In this document: positions 37,683 through 49,732 of the stretch, one piece after another
How the letters are laid out: every line of letters starts with the position of its first letter
Numbering within the stretch: the stretch's first letter is position 1
Origin: Photorhabdus luminescens subsp. luminescens
Lineage (GTDB): Bacteria > Pseudomonadota > Gammaproteobacteria > Enterobacterales > Enterobacteriaceae
Length of the DNA: 64,000 bases
Direction: 5' to 3'
NCBI RefSeq assembly: GCF_001083805.1
Contig: NZ_JXSK01000001.1
Span: forward strand, 868,001 to 932,000
The notes under the pieces: model-generated
Databases searched by the model: none
Told to the model about the DNA's origin: nothing
Seen by the model: the letters and a program-made list of their open reading frames with translations, nothing else
Made by a program: the position numbers and the translations under genes

Positions 37683-38514
37683 TTTTCCACTGGCCCAGTG
37701 TTATTCGCTCATTACCGCCATAATCCTGAAAAGTAGCCACCTGCCGGTAACCACTCTCAGAAAACAGGCTTCTTACAACATTTCCCTGTTTCCAACCATG
37801 TTCCAATAACAACCATCCACCTGGCGACAAAAAATGGCGAGATAGATCAATAATGGTATGCAGATCAGCAATTCCCTGTTGTGCCGCAATTAATGCGCTA
37901 TCTGGCTCAAACCGAACATCGCCCTGAGATAGATGTGGATCAGTTTCATCTATGTAAGGCGGATTACTGACAATCATACCAAACTGTTGATTATTCAACG
38001 AAGAGAACCAATTGCTTAACAAAAAATCCACATTTTGTATTTTGAGTTTTTCTGCATTGCCCTGCGCCAACATAACTGCATCAGGATTAATATCAACTCC
38101 GGTAATCCGGCAATCTGGGCGTTCGCTGGCGATTGCCAGTGCAATTGCGCCAGTTCCCATTCCCAAATCCAGAATGCGGCAAGGCGTCAGCGATAACCGT
38201 TCAAGCGCCTTTTCTACCAGACATTCCGTGTCAGGGCGCGGGATTAACGTGGCGGGAGAGACATTCAATGACAACGACCAAAATTCACGCTCACCCGTGA
38301 TGTAAGCAATAGGTTCGCCTTTCACCCGGCGAGCAAGTAAAGCCTCAAGCTGGTTGAACTGCTCCGAAGCTAGCTGCGTTTCACCGAATGCCAGTATGTA
38401 AGTCCGGGAACGGTGAGTGACAAACCCCAACAAAATTTCTGCATCTCGTTTAGGACTGTCACTTGCCGATAACTGTGTTGCGGCTTGTTTAAGCCAAGAT
38501 TGGTAATCCATCAA
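37663..38514 (-). CDS. prmC: Release factor glutamine methyltransferase PrmC (HemK)
   Basis: A 283-residue SAM-dependent enzyme that methylates the GGQ glutamine of release factors RF1 and RF2. The SAM site [18 protein letters not shown] (about residues 113-130) and the catalytic [15 protein letters not shown] (about 180-194) are present, with the N-terminal helical domain (1-75). It overlaps prfA by 4 bp (ATGA type), coupling it to its substrate gene. Confidence 0.96.
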   Translation of the reverse strand: MMDYQSWLKQAATQLSASDSPKRDAEILLGFVTHRSRTYILAFGETQLASEQFNQLEALLARRVKGEPIAYITGEREFWSLSLNVSPATLIPRPDTECLVEKALERLSLTPCRILDLGMGTGAIALAIASERPDCRITGVDINPDAVMLAQGNAEKLKIQNVDFLLSNWFSSLNNQQFGMIVSNPPYIDETDPHLSQGDVRFEPDSALIAAQQGIADLHTIIDLSRHFLSPGGWLLLEHGWKQGNVVRSLFSESGYRQVATFQDYGGNERITLGQWKSDESHS

Positions 38515-39593
38515 TCCTGCTCTGACAAAGCCGATAACAGATCAGCCTGATATTCATTAACGATCGGCTGAACAAGCATATCCAATTTGCCTTCCATCAC
38601 CTCATCAAGGCGGTATAACGTCAAGTTAATACGGTGATCCGTCACTCGTCCTTGTGGAAAATTGTAAGTGCGGTTACGGTCCGAACGGTCGCCGGAACCT
38701 AATAAGTTACGACGCTCAGAAGCCTCGGCCTCTTGGCGCTTGCGCACTTCCGCGGCATGAATACGCGCGGCCAATACGGACATCGCTTTCGCTTTGTTTT
38801 TATGCTGAGAACGCTCATCCTGACACTCAACCACAATACCGGTTGGAATATGAGTGATACGGATAGCGGAATCCGTGGTATTGACGTGCTGACCGCCCGC
38901 CCCAGACGAACGAAAGGTATCAATACGCAAATCACTTGGGCTGATATCGGTCAACTCGGCTTCCGGGACTTCCGGCAAAACCGCTACGGTACAAGCGGAT
39001 GTATGAATGCGCCCTTGCGATTCGGTTTCGGGCACACGTTGGACACGATGACCGCCCGATTCAAATTTTAAGTGACCATAAACCTGCTCGCCGGAAACTT
39101 TAGCAATAATCTCCTTATAACCACCATGCTCGCCGTCGTTAGCACTGATAACTTCGACTTTCCAACGACGGGATTCAGCATAACGGCTATACATACGAAA
39201 CAGATCCCCGGCGAAAATAGCCGCTTCATCACCACCGGTTCCCGCGCGTACTTCAAGAAAACAGTTACGCTCATCATCAGGATCTTTCGGCAACAACAAC
39301 AATTGTAGTTGCTGCTCTAACTCTTCATTGCGGACCTTAGCGTCTCTGATCTCTTCCTGTGCCATCTCCCGCATTTCAGGGTCATCAAGCATTATTTCGG
39401 CTGCTTTAAGATCATCCTGAACAACACGCCAGGCCTTAAAACAGTTCGTCACATCAGTCAGTTGAGCATATTCCCGTGACAAAGCACGAAAACGTTCCTG
39501 ATCAGCAATCACATCGGCATCACCGAGATGAGCCAAAACTTCCTCGTGACGTTCTTGCAATGCTTCCAATTTAGCAACAATAGAAGGCTTCAT
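38511..39593 (-). CDS. prfA: Peptide chain release factor 1
   Basis: A 360-residue class I release factor recognising UAA and UAG. The peptidyl-hydrolysis motif GGQ is in [17 protein letters not shown] (about residues 233-237). The codon-recognition PxT motif appears as [20 protein letters not shown]. Length and order match E. coli RF1. It lies 31 bp after hemA and overlaps prmC. Confidence 0.98.
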   Translation of the reverse strand: MKPSIVAKLEALQERHEEVLAHLGDADVIADQERFRALSREYAQLTDVTNCFKAWRVVQDDLKAAEIMLDDPEMREMAQEEIRDAKVRNEELEQQLQLLLLPKDPDDERNCFLEVRAGTGGDEAAIFAGDLFRMYSRYAESRRWKVEVISANDGEHGGYKEIIAKVSGEQVYGHLKFESGGHRVQRVPETESQGRIHTSACTVAVLPEVPEAELTDISPSDLRIDTFRSSGAGGQHVNTTDSAIRITHIPTGIVVECQDERSQHKNKAKAMSVLAARIHAAEVRKRQEAEASERRNLLGSGDRSDRNRTYNFPQGRVTDHRINLTLYRLDEVMEGKLDMLVQPIVNEYQADLLSALSEQD

Positions 39594-39624
39594 TCTTGGT
39601 TTCAGACCCTATTCCGAGATATGG

Positions 39625-40887
39625 TTAATTATGTTCCAGCCCCAGGCTGTCACGTAATAAATTAAGGCGCTCCAGATCGCCATTGCTGGCTGCTTGCTGG
39701 AGTGATTTGGTAGGAGCATGTATCAGACGGTTCACCAATTGATGAGTCAATTGATTAACAGCCTGCTCTACGTCAGCTCCCTGATTGATAGCAGTCAGTG
39801 CCTTAGCTGTCATTTCAGCCCGTACCTGCTCTGCCTGATTACGATACTCACGGATTGAATTTACTGCGCCCTGCGAACGCAACCAGTCCATAAAATAACG
39901 GCTTTCCTGCTGAACAATACATTCAGCCTGAACCGCCGCCGCTTTGCGCTGCGCAAGATTCTGCTGAATAATTGCTTGTAAATCGTCAACGCTGTAGAGA
40001 TAGACGTTATCCAGTCTTTCTATGTCAGGCTCTATATCACGGGGAACCGCAATGTCAACGAGCAACATCGGTTGGTTACGGCGTAACTTTAATGCACGCT
40101 CAACCATCCCTTTACCAATAATAGGCAAAGGACTGGCAGTCGAGCTGATAACAATATCAGCTTCTGCTAAACGTGTGTCAATTTCAGGCAAAGTAATCAC
40201 TTCCGCCTGAACTTCATCAGCCAACATCTGTGCCTTCTCTTTCGTCCTATTAGCAATCATCATATGGCGCACGCGATGCTCTTTCAAATGACGAGCAGCC
40301 AGTTCAATTGTTTCTCCGGCGCCTACCAGCAAAATATTTAGTTCAGAAAGTGATTCAAAAATCTGCCGCGCCAGGGTGCAAGCGGCAAATGCAACAGAAA
40401 CCGCATTTGAACCGATCTCTGTTTCCGTCCTAATGCGCTTGGCGACAGAAAACGATTTCTGAAACAGTCGCTCCAATTCACTCGATAAAGAATGGTTGTG
40501 CTGCGACTCGGCAAACGCTTTTTTCACCTGCCCAAGAATCTGAGGTTCGCCAAGCACCAATGAGTCCAGCCCGCTCGCCACTCTCATTAAATGGCTGACA
40601 GCTTCATTACCACAATGCCAGTAAATGCTGGATCTGAGATCTCTGGGATTTAGCTGATGGTATCCACACAACCAGTCAATTAACTGCTCATACAAATTAT
40701 CTTGCTGTTCTACGCTGAGATAAAGCTCCGTACGATTACACGTTGACAATACAACCCCACCTTTCACTAGAGGATGCTGGAGGAGGTTATCAAGCGCTTC
40801 CCCAATCGTGCCCGGAGAAAAAGTCACCCGTTCACGCAAGGATACAGGAGCCGTTTTATGGTTAATACCAAGTGCTAACAAAGTCAT
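39625..40887 (-). CDS. hemA: Glutamyl-tRNA reductase
   Basis: A 420-residue enzyme that makes glutamate-1-semialdehyde from Glu-tRNA, the first step of tetrapyrrole synthesis by the C5 pathway. The catalytic Cys lies in [13 protein letters not shown] (about residue 50). The N-terminal [19 protein letters not shown], substrate region [23 protein letters not shown]-binding [14 protein letters not shown] and the C-terminal dimerisation helices are complete. It is the promoter-proximal gene of the operon and is divergent from lolB as in E. coli. Confidence 0.98.
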   Translation of the reverse strand: MTLLALGINHKTAPVSLRERVTFSPGTIGEALDNLLQHPLVKGGVVLSTCNRTELYLSVEQQDNLYEQLIDWLCGYHQLNPRDLRSSIYWHCGNEAVSHLMRVASGLDSLVLGEPQILGQVKKAFAESQHNHSLSSELERLFQKSFSVAKRIRTETEIGSNAVSVAFAACTLARQIFESLSELNILLVGAGETIELAARHLKEHRVRHMMIANRTKEKAQMLADEVQAEVITLPEIDTRLAEADIVISSTASPLPIIGKGMVERALKLRRNQPMLLVDIAVPRDIEPDIERLDNVYLYSVDDLQAIIQQNLAQRKAAAVQAECIVQQESRYFMDWLRSQGAVNSIREYRNQAEQVRAEMTAKALTAINQGADVEQAVNQLTHQLVNRLIHAPTKSLQQAASNGDLERLNLLRDSLGLEHN

Positions 40888-41136
40888 ATCAACTTCATTG
40901 AGTTATCAGCAGAGAGACAGTTCATCGTAAAAAATTCTATACTGATGAAATCATCACCCTTAATAAGGACTCTTATAAACTGTGCATTCTACTTGATACC
41001 TCAGATCAATAAAAGACAATCAGCGGTGTCTGGTATCATTATTCAGAACATTTTTTTGAAATTTAACTGGATTAATACTTCATTCTTCATTATTAAGTGA
41101 CGTAAAAGTTTTCACGTTATTAAACAGAGATTGCCG

Positions 41137-41760
41137 ATGAAACCAATACAAAAATTACCACTATTCCGTCTGTTGCCACTCTCTTGCGTACTGTTGACCG
41201 CTTGTACATTAACGCAACCCAGCGGAACAGGTTCGGCAAATTCTCCCCAATGGCGGACACATATCCAACAGCTACAGCAATTAAATCAATATCAAACCCG
41301 AGGATCTTTTGCCTATCTGTCTAATGAGAAAAAAGTTTATGCCCGCTTTTTCTGGCAACAATATCATCCTGAACGCTACCGTTTATTACTGACTAATCCG
41401 CTAGGCAGCACTGAATTAGAGCTGCTCGTTCAGCCAGACATGACGCAATTAACCGATAGCCAGGGTAAAAAATATTTCAGTGATAACCCTGAAAAGATAA
41501 TTTATCAGCTCGCCAATATGGATATTCCATTAGATAATTTACGGCATTGGATAACAGGTTTACCCGGTGATGCCAAAAACTTTAAACTGGATGCTAACCA
41601 TCTATTGAAAACCGTCAATTTCCAGCAACATGGCGCGACATGGCAGGTTAATTATCAAGCCTACGATACCTCAACAACTCCCGCCCTTCCCAACCGTCTG
41701 GAGTTGATTCAAGGCGATCGTCGCATCAAACTGAAAATGGATAATTGGACCACAAAATAA
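41137..41760 (+). CDS. lolB: Outer-membrane lipoprotein receptor LolB
   Basis: A 207-residue lipoprotein that takes lipoproteins from LolA and inserts them in the outer membrane. The signal peptide ends in a lipobox LLTAC with Thr at +2, compatible with outer-membrane sorting. The mature domain has [20 protein letters not shown] and [13 protein letters not shown], as in E. coli LolB. I start at the ATG at 41137, preceded by GAGA; TTG at 41131 is the only longer option. Its stop overlaps the ispE start (TAATG). Confidence 0.94.
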   Translation: MKPIQKLPLFRLLPLSCVLLTACTLTQPSGTGSANSPQWRTHIQQLQQLNQYQTRGSFAYLSNEKKVYARFFWQQYHPERYRLLLTNPLGSTELELLVQPDMTQLTDSQGKKYFSDNPEKIIYQLANMDIPLDNLRHWITGLPGDAKNFKLDANHLLKTVNFQQHGATWQVNYQAYDTSTTPALPNRLELIQGDRRIKLKMDNWTTK

Positions 41761-42635
41761 TGACATTAACCTGGCCTTCACCGGCAAAACTTAACCTGTT
41801 TCTTTATATCACCGGTCGTCGCGCTGATGGTTACCACCCGTTGCAAACGCTGTTTCAATTTCTTGATTATGGTGATGAAATTACCATTACCCCGCGTCAG
41901 GATAATGAAATCCGTTTACTGACGCCGATAACGGGGGTGGAACACGATAACAACCTGATCGTTCGCGCCGCGCGTCTGTTGCAATCCTACAGCGACAAAC
42001 ACCATGCGGGGATCGCTCATAAAGGGGCTGATATTCATATCAACAAACGTCTGCCAATGGGCGGTGGATTAGGCGGAGGTTCATCTAATGCCGCTACCGT
42101 ACTCATTGCCCTGAATTATCACTGGCAAACCGGTTTCACAGACGAAACATTGGCAACCCTGGGCGTGAGTCTTGGCGCTGATGTGCCGGTCTTTGTCAAA
42201 GGACACGCCGCATTTGCAGAAGGTATCGGTGAAATTCTGCACATGGCCGAGCCGGAAGAAAAATGGTATCTGGTTGCGCATCCCGGTGTTGAAATCTCAA
42301 CTCTGCGCGTCTTCACAGATCCGGAATTAAAACGTGATACGCCAATTCGCCCTCTGGCCGCATTATTAAAGGCTCCGTACGTAAATGATTGTGAATCTCT
42401 TGTAAGAAAACGTTTTCGTAAGGTTGAACAGCTTCTTTCATGGCTGCTAGAATACGCGCCGTCACGCCTGACCGGAACCGGTGCCTGTGTATTCAGTGAG
42501 TTTGAATCAGAAGCATCGGCCCGTAAGGTGTTAAATCAAGCCCCTGAGTGGTTGCAGGGTTTTGTTGCGCGTGGCGTTAACAATTCACCTTTGCACAGTT
42601 TTCGCTCTGGGATACCCGTGTTATTGAACCAATGA
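41760..42635 (+). CDS. ispE: 4-diphosphocytidyl-2-C-methyl-D-erythritol kinase
   Basis: A 291-residue GHMP kinase of the MEP isoprenoid pathway, phosphorylating CDP-methylerythritol. The substrate motif [22 protein letters not shown] starts near residue 5. The ATP-binding GHMP motif is [18 protein letters not shown] (about residues 98-115), and [11 protein letters not shown] gives the C-terminal glycine-rich loop. The ATG overlaps the lolB stop by one base, so the two are translationally coupled. prs follows, the same order as in E. coli. Confidence 0.97.
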   Translation: MTLTWPSPAKLNLFLYITGRRADGYHPLQTLFQFLDYGDEITITPRQDNEIRLLTPITGVEHDNNLIVRAARLLQSYSDKHHAGIAHKGADIHINKRLPMGGGLGGGSSNAATVLIALNYHWQTGFTDETLATLGVSLGADVPVFVKGHAAFAEGIGEILHMAEPEEKWYLVAHPGVEISTLRVFTDPELKRDTPIRPLAALLKAPYVNDCESLVRKRFRKVEQLLSWLLEYAPSRLTGTGACVFSEFESEASARKVLNQAPEWLQGFVARGVNNSPLHSFRSGIPVLLNQ

Positions 42636-43646
<1,011 letters not shown>

Positions 43647-43680
43647 CCAATAAGTTGCACTCATAATATCGCTATCTAAG

Positions 43681-43717
43681 AAAAAACCCGTTGTACAAAA
43701 GCTTCAACGGGTTTTTT
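43681..43717 (+). terminator. Strong intrinsic terminator of prs
   Basis: AAAAAACCCGTTG (43681-43693) pairs with CAACGGGTTTTTT (43705-43717). The A-run on the left means it can also end minus-strand transcripts. A near-copy lies at 60618-60656. Confidence 0.92.
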
Positions 43718-43775
43718 GCTTATCTGGAATAATAATACTTTTCCATTAGCACAAACTATAACTAACTCTATTTTA

Positions 43776-44051
43776 TTATGGATACCGATGATCACCACGA
43801 CGATAACGCTCATCATAGTTTCTTAACCACCAATAACGATCTGCCACACCTTCCCGGCCTCCCACACCGGCACCAGCCAACCAAACAAGCGCGCCAATAA
43901 AAACGCCCAATAGCGCTGCTTCAGATAAAAACTCAGGCCAGCCAAAACCGAAGATGTGAGGCAGTAATGTATAACCCAGGCTACTCACTATGGTGAACAT
44001 ACCGACACCCATTAATACATTACCGACTATGAAAGCACTTTGACGTTTCAT
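43776..44051 (-). CDS. ychH: YchH family small membrane protein
   Basis: A 91-residue protein with two hydrophobic helices (about residues 8-30 and 42-63). It ends in an Arg- and Tyr-rich tail ADRYWWLRNYDERYRRGDHR, closely like E. coli YchH, a stress-induced inner-membrane protein regulated by CRP there. It keeps the E. coli neighbourhood between prs and pth, but an 18-kb accessory block follows. Confidence 0.92.
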   Translation of the reverse strand: MKRQSAFIVGNVLMGVGMFTIVSSLGYTLLPHIFGFGWPEFLSEAALLGVFIGALVWLAGAGVGGREGVADRYWWLRNYDERYRRGDHRYP

Positions 44052-44530
44052 ATGTTACCTCCAACACTCTTCGTGAATACACACTCTCCGTGAATACACA
44101 CTCTCCGTGAATACTAAGAACCGAAAATTCAACAACTAACGTTAATTGACTCAATATAACTATAAGGTCTATTTATAGTATAGCCCTATTTCACAAAAGG
44201 TCATTGCGGGCGCGATCACAACTCGCGATCACAATTAAAGGAGATTTAATAACAATGCCCTAATTATTTTAAAAAATAACATGAAAAAATAATAAGTTAA
44301 GTAACCTGGACTTCGCTTAAAGAGACGTTCAGGTTTTTAACTAAATATTGATGTATAACAATGATAGTTGTGAAACTCCATCCGGGTTATATATTTTCAA
44401 ACAATGATTCCTACCGAGATAATAAAAATCATCTTATTTTCACACGACATGATAACGGTTAAAAACAGGGGATGTGTCTAATTTTTCAATGAGTAATAAT
44501 GCAATTAGTATCCCCCAAAATATCCAGCGC
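44052..44530. other. Intergenic region with an 18-bp tandem repeat
   Basis: Next to the ychH start, a unit CTCTCCGTGAATACACA occurs three times in near-perfect tandem (about 44066-44121), a possible result of slippage in the ychH leader or a regulatory repeat. A hairpin-like stretch CCTGGACTTCGCTTAAAGAG, AGACGTTCAGG lies near 44308-44334. The rest is AT-rich without a recognisable gene and forms the left edge of the accessory block. Confidence 0.5.
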
Positions 44531-45490
44531 CTAATATAGCTCTGGGATTAATTTTATCCACGTTTGACTATATATCCGTCCATCAATACAACTTACACGA
44601 ACCAATGAAGATTGATTCATGAGAGGTACATGATGATGAGGATAACACTCTAGAGTAGCAACTCTAAAGCTAAAATAGCCATTTTTATCGGTAGTCATAT
44701 ATTGGTCTAGACTACTCAATAACACAGAAGCTCCCATAGATACATCTATGTCTACATTAGGTTCACCTATGCCATTCTTATATAAATATCCAGCTATAAC
44801 ACCGTTTGAGAATGAAGACAACGCAACCGGAGATTCTGTGATCTCTAACCGATATGGATTATCCGTGAAACACATAGCTACAGCCTTTTCAATATCTCCC
44901 GCTTGCGCCATTAGCGTTACTTGACCAGCACTATTAGATTGTATTAACGCCGTTATCTTACCCTCTTTATCTGTCATCCCCGACGATGGAACTACTGTTG
45001 CCCCATTATCTGCATAAAAGGTTATTTTTTGGTTTTTAACTCCATTACCCAACCGATCATACATCGTTGCAACTACCTTATTCTCATCGGTACTATTAAT
45101 CCATGCATTATTTTCTTTTAATTTAAGATTAAGCGCTGCCACCGATTGAACAGCAGAAGTAAACTCGACCTGAAGAGGGGGGGCTTCTATTTGAGTATCA
45201 TCTTCCAAGCAAGCATACACATTCCCTTGACACGGAGTTGCATCAGTAGAGATTATTTCAACTGATACCTTACCCAGCACTCCCGTACCTTTTATAATTC
45301 TACGATCATTATTCTCTTTAAATACCATAGATTTATTATCTAACGTTAAAATTACATTCATCCCATGCAATAAATATCCATCTTGAATTACGCTTACACC
45401 GACATATATCGGTTTATCCGCAATTTCCGTTTTTTCATTTAATATCCAATTTAATGTTTTAGCCTCTTTTGATGCTTGTTCGTCATTCAT
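44531..45490 (-). CDS. Ig-like (Big1-type) domain protein without signal peptide
   Basis: A 319-residue protein with at least one bacterial Ig-like domain resembling invasin Big1 repeats: VVATMYDRLGNGVKNQKITFY, ADNGATVVPSSGMTDKEGKI, TALIQSNSAGQVTLMAQAG (about residues 140-205). A second such domain follows (VIAGYLYKNGIGEPNVDIDV, TDKNGYFSFRV). It has no N-terminal signal or membrane segment. It is last in a codirectional run headed by the giant inverse autotransporter. It may be an effector or accessory adhesin, or a passenger fragment split from its barrel. I do not assign a function. Confidence 0.65.
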   Translation of the reverse strand: MNDEQASKEAKTLNWILNEKTEIADKPIYVGVSVIQDGYLLHGMNVILTLDNKSMVFKENNDRRIIKGTGVLGKVSVEIISTDATPCQGNVYACLEDDTQIEAPPLQVEFTSAVQSVAALNLKLKENNAWINSTDENKVVATMYDRLGNGVKNQKITFYADNGATVVPSSGMTDKEGKITALIQSNSAGQVTLMAQAGDIEKAVAMCFTDNPYRLEITESPVALSSFSNGVIAGYLYKNGIGEPNVDIDVSMGASVLLSSLDQYMTTDKNGYFSFRVATLECYPHHHVPLMNQSSLVRVSCIDGRIYSQTWIKLIPELY

Positions 45491-45603
45491 TTCATTCTCC
45501 TAATTTATCACCGTCATGTATATTTATACATGTTATCATCGAGTTAAAGCTAAAAAATAATTTCAACTCGACAATATCATGCTAATTAACAATATTCCTT
45601 ACA

Positions 45604-46929
45604 TTAAATAGAAGGAAAATGTTTAAAATTAATAGAAAATTGAATCGACTTATCAACATCGGGTAAACTTATTATCACATTATTTTTCTCTGCTTTGGTA
45701 TTAGTGATATGGAAAGTTGTACAACCATCCTTACTAATTGCAACCTGCAACTCTCTTTCATTATCACCATAACCTGAAATTATCGCGGAGCCATCAGTAC
45801 GAACAAGTAATCTTTTACCGAAATAAACAGTACGATCCACAATCACATAACCACTACAAACACTCACGCCATCAGCAGGGACTTCAGAGGTAAATGAATA
45901 AGCTTCGATAACACCTCCTCCATCTCTCCACTCGCTAAATATTGCCTGACCTACGCCCGGTGTTATAGACCCGTCTTCCGCAGAAACAGTACAGCAAAAA
46001 CTACCCGTTTCCTCAGATTGCCAATGGAAATAAGCCAACCCAAAACTATTGGGGGCAAATTGATATTTTGTACCATCTCCTTCAACAATACTTCCTGATT
46101 CAACACTCGCCAATAACCTCTTTCCTGGCGGCCCATAAACCGCAACCAAATTTTTCGGTTTTATTCTGGGATATTCATTAGATACCATCGGCGCACCTTC
46201 ACTAATTGACATAATGACAGATGACATATCCGTTAGCGACAATATCACTGAACCTGGCGCAGAACTAGTCTTACCAACCTCATAATAACCGGTTCCCACG
46301 CCTTCTTGACCCAAACAAAGCACGTATTCCATCGGCACCACTAAAGAAACATAACCCTGCTTAACATCCTGATCACTGACTGTTATGGGTTGTGCATCCC
46401 AGGCCGCCCTCGCAATTAGCTCATAGTTAAAATTATGTCCTTGCCAATGGAATATAACGCTATCGCCTTTCCGCATCTGCCGATAACTGATATGCACATT
46501 TAACCCATGATGTTGTACAAGAGATGAATAGTGAATAACGCCAGATGTTGAATCTGGATAAATTGATGGTAATAATTTTATCGATGGAGAATTAATAACT
46601 TTAATAACAGCCGGTTCAGAGAAATCTTCATTCTCGAAATCATCAGCTGATGTATAAGTCACATTATAGCAACCATCAGGTATTTCAGAGAACGGAATAG
46701 TTACAGTAAAAAAATCAAGATTAATATTCTGAACATAATAGGGACGAGAAAAAATTCCCCCAACATTTACCACGATCACATCCCCGATTCTTAGCCACTC
46801 ATGATAAGGTACTTTAATAATTAAATCTTGGTTCTGTTGAACAGAAACGTCAATCAAACCATCATTATCTGCTTGCGGCAATTTTGGAGCCGATAAAGCA
46901 ATAAGCTCATTGTCGTTATTGGTAATCAT
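45604..46929 (-). CDS. Ig-like repeat protein, unrecognised family
   Basis: A 441-residue protein with no signal peptide. The first half (about 1-230) has two segments of the type LRIGDVIVVNVGGIFSRPYY with TVTIPFSEIPDGCYNVTYTS, a beta-sandwich pattern repeated as MRKGDSVIFHWQGHNF with VSLVVPMEYV. The second half shares KPKNLVAVYGPPGKRLLASV and GVSVCSGYVIVDRTVYFG with the upstream 228-residue protein, so the two are related. Its start overlaps the upstream stop (46926-46929), giving coupled translation. Function unknown. Confidence 0.65.
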   Translation of the reverse strand: MITNNDNELIALSAPKLPQADNDGLIDVSVQQNQDLIIKVPYHEWLRIGDVIVVNVGGIFSRPYYVQNINLDFFTVTIPFSEIPDGCYNVTYTSADDFENEDFSEPAVIKVINSPSIKLLPSIYPDSTSGVIHYSSLVQHHGLNVHISYRQMRKGDSVIFHWQGHNFNYELIARAAWDAQPITVSDQDVKQGYVSLVVPMEYVLCLGQEGVGTGYYEVGKTSSAPGSVILSLTDMSSVIMSISEGAPMVSNEYPRIKPKNLVAVYGPPGKRLLASVESGSIVEGDGTKYQFAPNSFGLAYFHWQSEETGSFCCTVSAEDGSITPGVGQAIFSEWRDGGGVIEAYSFTSEVPADGVSVCSGYVIVDRTVYFGKRLLVRTDGSAIISGYGDNERELQVAISKDGCTTFHITNTKAEKNNVIISLPDVDKSIQFSINFKHFPSI

Positions 46930-47612
46930 ATTTTACCTCCCGTTGGAATCGGTCTGAATGATAAAACAAAATTGACTTTATCCCCTGAATCTGAATCAGG
47001 CGCTGTTAGCCAGACATTAACTTTACCTACTGTGTTGCTAGTTACATTCACTGTCGCACTACCATCCTCCTTTAATGGAATATCGGCCCAATCTTTATTA
47101 TAACCATCGATGAGTGCATTATTATTCACTCTTACCCGGATTTGATTAATATCACCATTATGTTCACGATCAATAAAAAGATATATCGAGCAAGGCGTCT
47201 TCCCATCTGCCGGAGCGCCTGTAGTATAATTATAGGCGGTAAATACTATAGCCTCATCAGACTGACGATAATTACCAAAAATAAGCGGGAAAGATATTAC
47301 CTTATTGATATCTTCTTGTGGATAAATCATCAAAACGGCCGAAAATTCTTCGCTATTTTCAATATTTTTATGTTCAAACGGAGAACGAACATAAAAATGC
47401 CCTTTTCCAGCTTCATCCAATGTTAATGTGATCTGATCTACATCAACGTTATCGTCTGCAATAAAAGCGCCGATAGATGTCGTAGCATAGAATTTATGTC
47501 CAGGTAGACCATATATAGTCACAATATTTTTGGGATTAAGATTAGGATAATTGGTTAAATCACTTTTTGCCGCGTTTTCTGTGATAATCACACTTGATAT
47601 GCCGTTATTCAT
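46926..47612 (-). CDS. Ig-like domain protein, unrecognised family
   Basis: A 228-residue protein without signal peptide, starting MNNGISSVIITENAAKSDLT. Its core LNPKNIVTIYGLPGHKFYAT, GAPADGKTPCSIYLFIDREH and VNVTSNTVGKVNVWLTAPD follows the second half of the 441-residue neighbour. It overlaps that gene by 4 bp. Fragments of its 5' end recur at about 49480-49560 and 51420-51510, left over from duplication of the region. Function unknown. Confidence 0.65.
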   Translation of the reverse strand: MNNGISSVIITENAAKSDLTNYPNLNPKNIVTIYGLPGHKFYATTSIGAFIADDNVDVDQITLTLDEAGKGHFYVRSPFEHKNIENSEEFSAVLMIYPQEDINKVISFPLIFGNYRQSDEAIVFTAYNYTTGAPADGKTPCSIYLFIDREHNGDINQIRVRVNNNALIDGYNKDWADIPLKEDGSATVNVTSNTVGKVNVWLTAPDSDSGDKVNFVLSFRPIPTGGKI

Positions 47613-47782
47613 ACTGTCACCATTAACTCCATGATTTATTAATTGAAAATAAAATGATAACGCTTAATAAAATATTATAGTTACACAATAAATCGCCAAC
47701 TTACAAATAAGAAATATGCCCGGAAAAATGGAAAATACTTACGCATTTTCCAATAAGCAAATAAAAGCACAATCAGTTAAAT

Positions 47783-49285
47783 CTATTGTCCAGGGGGAAC
47801 CGTATCAATGCGTCCAAACCAAATCTTGGAGTTCTTTATACTTGCACTATAAGTGACATAAACTAATCCTGGTCCATCATCATATGAGTCCACACCGGTA
47901 AAAGGTGCCTGACCAAGCAGAATAATAGCCTCTCCTGCCGCCACTTCGTCGGCAGTTACCGTATGAGGCTCAAGAGAATAAATTTTTGAAGATGAACTAT
48001 GATTGACGACACCATTAACGTAAATACGCACATTGATAACACTATCTACATCTATTCCATTTTTTTTACCCACAGCAATACGCGCATCCAGCCCTCCCCC
48101 TAAAATTTTTACAAGATTGATCTTACCTCGCTGTTTAAGTTCTTCCTGATCTTTATGAGTGAAAATTCTAGGTGCCGCTAATGTACGCCTAATCTCTGGT
48201 GGTTGATTCGGTACTGACTTCGTTAAATAAAAATAGAGGGAAGATGATATAGTTATGTTTCCCATTGTATCAGCCACATAATAGTATAATTCATTATCGC
48301 CAATATTTGGGATACTAGCATATGGAACTGAAATAAATGGTATATCCAACTGATTCAGATCAGTAATGACAGTAGATGTACTTTGTGTTTCATCATTATC
48401 TTCTCTGATCATTAAGAAAATTCTATCTTTCGGTTTAGCACCTTCATAAAATGGAATACTCACATGAAAACCCGTGCTACTATTTCCTACTGATGGTGTT
48501 AATCTATCGCCATCTAACTCTTTAATATCTGGCATCACAAGGGTTGGAGCAATATCTTCTGTAATAAACAGAATATTTGACGAAGATTTCCTTGAAAACC
48601 CCTGCAATTCAGTAAACATATTAACTGTATAGCTCCCCTTCTCCTCATTACTAGGGAACACCTTTAAAGCAACAAAACCTCTATTATTCGTATTAATATA
48701 GTATTTGTTGTTATCTAGTTCTTGAATAAAAGGAAATATTTCTTCCGTAAGTTGCCCTCTCTCATAACCAAAAATACGCACTCTCCTATCAGTTACTAGG
48801 GGAATTTGAAAATAAGGTAACGGATCATCTGTTTTACTCAGAGCATATAAATGAACGAGGAGGCTGCCATTAAATTCAGAAGGTCGTTCATCATCTTCTG
48901 CCGGAGAAAAATCTTTTATCAACGAATCGCCAATAATGATAGGTTCAAACGCTGCATGTGAAAAAACATTTTTACCAATAGAATGAAATGCTATCTCTAA
49001 TTTAGCATCAGGGTCCGTAGCCTTATCCATTGAAAATGTTATGGTGAAATCACCAGCACCAGAATTGGCAGTAACAACAAATTTTGCAGTGCAGGTATTA
49101 TTTTTGACATCCCTTGAAATACGATGAGTCTCATCAAAACTGACATCTTTCTGTTCACTGTACACTATATCAGTCGTTTCCGTTACTTTATGAACCTCAT
49201 CACCTGAATAAGTTACAGCAACGAGAACTGGGCACTCTTCTAAAACCGTTATTCCTGAAACGATATCTGCTGTAAGTATCGACAT
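47783..49285 (-). CDS. Tandem paralogue C, about 500 residues, unrecognised beta-rich protein
   Basis: A 500-residue protein starting MSILTADIVSGITVLEECPV, and preceded by a GAGG site in ATGAGGTTTAATATG; I prefer this start to the longer reading. It contains DSLIKDFSPAEDDERPSEF, LPYFQIPLVTDRRVRIFGYE, and a C-terminal Ig-like part with IDVDSVINVRIYVNGVVN and PHTVTADEVAAGEAIILLGQ. No signal peptide. It is one of three tandem copies about 1.95 kb apart. I know no characterised relative; the context suggests surface or host-interaction roles. Confidence 0.7.
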   Translation of the reverse strand: MSILTADIVSGITVLEECPVLVAVTYSGDEVHKVTETTDIVYSEQKDVSFDETHRISRDVKNNTCTAKFVVTANSGAGDFTITFSMDKATDPDAKLEIAFHSIGKNVFSHAAFEPIIIGDSLIKDFSPAEDDERPSEFNGSLLVHLYALSKTDDPLPYFQIPLVTDRRVRIFGYERGQLTEEIFPFIQELDNNKYYINTNNRGFVALKVFPSNEEKGSYTVNMFTELQGFSRKSSSNILFITEDIAPTLVMPDIKELDGDRLTPSVGNSSTGFHVSIPFYEGAKPKDRIFLMIREDNDETQSTSTVITDLNQLDIPFISVPYASIPNIGDNELYYYVADTMGNITISSSLYFYLTKSVPNQPPEIRRTLAAPRIFTHKDQEELKQRGKINLVKILGGGLDARIAVGKKNGIDVDSVINVRIYVNGVVNHSSSSKIYSLEPHTVTADEVAAGEAIILLGQAPFTGVDSYDDGPGLVYVTYSASIKNSKIWFGRIDTVPPGQ

Positions 49286-49479
49286 ATTAAACCTCATATT
49301 AAAGTTAAACACCAATAAGTAAAAAGCACCTGATTTTCTATCAAGATAATGCATTTACACAGCGATGCTTATTATCTATTACCTCCTGCCTACTTCTCTC
49401 ATAAATGAATTACTATAACCACTACTGTATGGTGATAAATCCACCGCTCGCAGCATAGGCTTTATATCCAAGCATACCC

Positions 49480-49560
49480 TATATAGTCACCATATTTTAT
49501 AGTCAAAATCAGGATAATTGTTAAATCACTTTTCGCCATGCTTGCCATTATTCATACTGT
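49480..49560 (-). pseudogene. 5' fragment of the 228-residue gene left by duplication
   Basis: The minus strand reads ATGAATAATGGC, then GCGAAAAGTGATTTAACAA, TTATCCTGATTTTGA, a decayed copy of the start of the gene at 46926-47612 (MNNG...AKSDLTNYPNLN), with deletions and frameshifts. It lies just downstream of paralogue B, at the spot where the full gene follows paralogue C. Confidence 0.6.
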
Positions 49561-49732
49561 CACCATTAATTTCATGATTCCTTAGTTGAAAATAAAATAA
49601 CAACGCTTAATTAAATATTATAGCTCGGTAATAAAGAAACCGCCAGTTCACCAATAAGAAACATGTCCGGGAAAATGGAAAATGCGTAAGCATTTTCCAT
49701 TAAACAGGTAAAAGCTCAATCAGTTAAATTTA

